Shown: positions 63,328 to 64,000 of the stretch, one piece after another | Layout of the letters: every line of letters begins with the position of its first letter | How positions within the stretch are numbered: position 1 is the first letter of the stretch | Source of the DNA: Paraburkholderia sp. | Lineage (GTDB): Bacteria; Pseudomonadota; Gammaproteobacteria; Burkholderiales; Burkholderiaceae | Length of the DNA: 64,000 nucleotides | Direction of reading: 5' to 3' | NCBI RefSeq assembly: GCF_024281035.1 | Contig: NZ_JAMXLH010000014.1 | Coordinates: 98,816-162,815, forward strand | Position numbers and translations under genes: made by a program | The notes under the pieces: generated by a model | The model's database searches: none | What the model was told of the DNA's origin: nothing | What the model saw: only the letters and a program-made list of their open reading frames with translations

Positions 63328-64000
63328 ATGTCTACGATTGAATCAGTTCTTCAGGAACACCGCGTTTTCGCACCATCCGCGCAAATGGTGGCGAATGCGA
63401 CGGTTTCCGGCATGGATGCTTACAACGCACTGTGCGCGGAAGCCGAGCGCGATTACGAGGGCTTCTGGGCGCGCCTGGCGCGCGAGACCCTGAGCTGGCA
63501 CAAGCCGTTCTCGAAGGTGCTCGACGAATCGAACGCGCCGTTCTACACGTGGTTCGAGGACGGTGAGCTCAACGCTTCGTACAACAGCCTCGACCGTCAC
63601 GTCGAAGCGGGCCTGGGCGAGCGTGTCGCGATCATCTTCGAAGCCGACGACGGCACCGTCACTCGTGTTACCTATCGCGATCTGCTCGCACGCGTCTCGC
63701 GCTTTGCGAACGCGCTGAAAAAGCGCGGCGTGAAGAAGGGCGACCGCGTCGTGATCTATATGCCGATGTCGGTTGAAGGCGTCGTCGCGATGCAGGCGTG
63801 CGCACGCATCGGTGCGACGCATTCGGTGGTGTTCGGCGGTTTCTCGTCGAAGTCGCTCAACGAGCGCGTAGTCGACGTGGGCGCGGTCGCGCTCATCACC
63901 GCCGACGAGCAGATGCGCGGCGGCAAGGCGCTGCCGCTGAAGAACATCGCTGACGAAGCGCTCGCGATGGGCGGCTGCGAAGCGGTGCACAGCGTGATCG
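63328..64000 (+). CDS. acs: Acetyl-CoA synthetase, N-terminal part (cut by window edge)
   Basis: An open frame of 224 codons from ATG 63328 (AAGGAGACAGGGAG upstream) to the right edge, reading [17 protein letters not shown]. It shows the ACS N-terminal cap ([31 protein letters not shown]) and the start of the AMP-binding core ([26 protein letters not shown]). A full enzyme is about 650 residues. It turns acetate, ATP and CoA into acetyl-CoA. Sigma-54 promoter control fits its role as the last step of alcohol oxidation. Confidence 0.94.
   Translation, partial: MSTIESVLQEHRVFAPSAQMVANATVSGMDAYNALCAEAERDYEGFWARLARETLSWHKPFSKVLDESNAPFYTWFEDGELNASYNSLDRHVEAGLGERVAIIFEADDGTVTRVTYRDLLARVSRFANALKKRGVKKGDRVVIYMPMSVEGVVAMQACARIGATHSVVFGGFSSKSLNERVVDVGAVALITADEQMRGGKALPLKNIADEALAMGGCEAVHSVI

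Overview
This 64 kb window is GC-rich chromosomal DNA from a betaproteobacterium, most likely Burkholderiaceae of the Paraburkholderia/Caballeronia/Burkholderia type. The evidence is a complete type II secretion cluster in the Burkholderia layout (gspDEF, a short divergent gspC, then gspGHIJKLMN), two Burkholderia-type porins, a pel exopolysaccharide operon and a high density of LysR, AraC, TetR, PucR-like and sigma-54 regulators. No tRNA, rRNA, insertion sequence, prophage or CRISPR array was seen.

Layout. 1-5.2 kb (minus): pelB (cut by the left edge) and pelA. 5.9-8.4 kb: mug, a LysR regulator beside a decayed MFS gene, a degenerate heavy-metal-domain protein and a one-TM peptide. 8.8-14.3 kb: a succinyl-CoA:acetate CoA-transferase-type enzyme and a 1040-residue GAF-GGDEF-globin-GAF-EAL protein. 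14.5-20.6 kb: an iron-type alcohol dehydrogenase, a LivK-like binding protein, cysteine desulfidase cyuA, a TetR-SDR operon and a tiny secreted peptide. 21.4-32.9 kb: type II secretion. 33-38.5 kb: a lipoprotein glycosidase, a hemerythrin, a cysteine hydrolase preceded by a threonine-rich leader peptide and attenuator, a cytochrome b561 and a PucR-type regulator. 39-44 kb: ytcA-mdtNOP efflux operon, with mdtO interrupted by an in-frame amber codon. 44-48 kb: AraC regulator, acyl-CoA ligase and OmpW. 48.4-64 kb: an alcohol-oxidation region.

The most coherent biology is alcohol oxidation. Four strong sigma-54 (-24/-12) promoters lie in front of the iron ADH (14.5 kb), a PQQ-dependent ADH (48.4 kb), an ExaC/AcoD-type aldehyde dehydrogenase (60.3 kb, minus) and acetyl-CoA synthetase acs (63.2 kb). 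An AcoR-like sigma-54 activator lies between the last two. Together the enzymes would take an alcohol through aldehyde and acid to acyl-CoA. The PQQ-ADH has the Asp-Tyr-Asp signature of lanthanide-dependent enzymes. It is followed by a XoxJ-like binding domain fused to cytochrome c, a HiPIP and two porins. Downstream of the aldehyde dehydrogenase, in the same direction, are a TonB-dependent receptor, tonB, exbB and exbD, which suggests uptake of a cofactor (metal-metallophore or PQQ) for this pathway.

The most unexpected regulatory element is at 35.8-35.9 kb: an 18-residue leader with seven consecutive Thr codons, followed by mutually exclusive 1:2, 2:3 and 3:4 pairings. This is the textbook form of transcription attenuation, but upstream of an isochorismatase-like hydrolase rather than a threonine biosynthesis gene.
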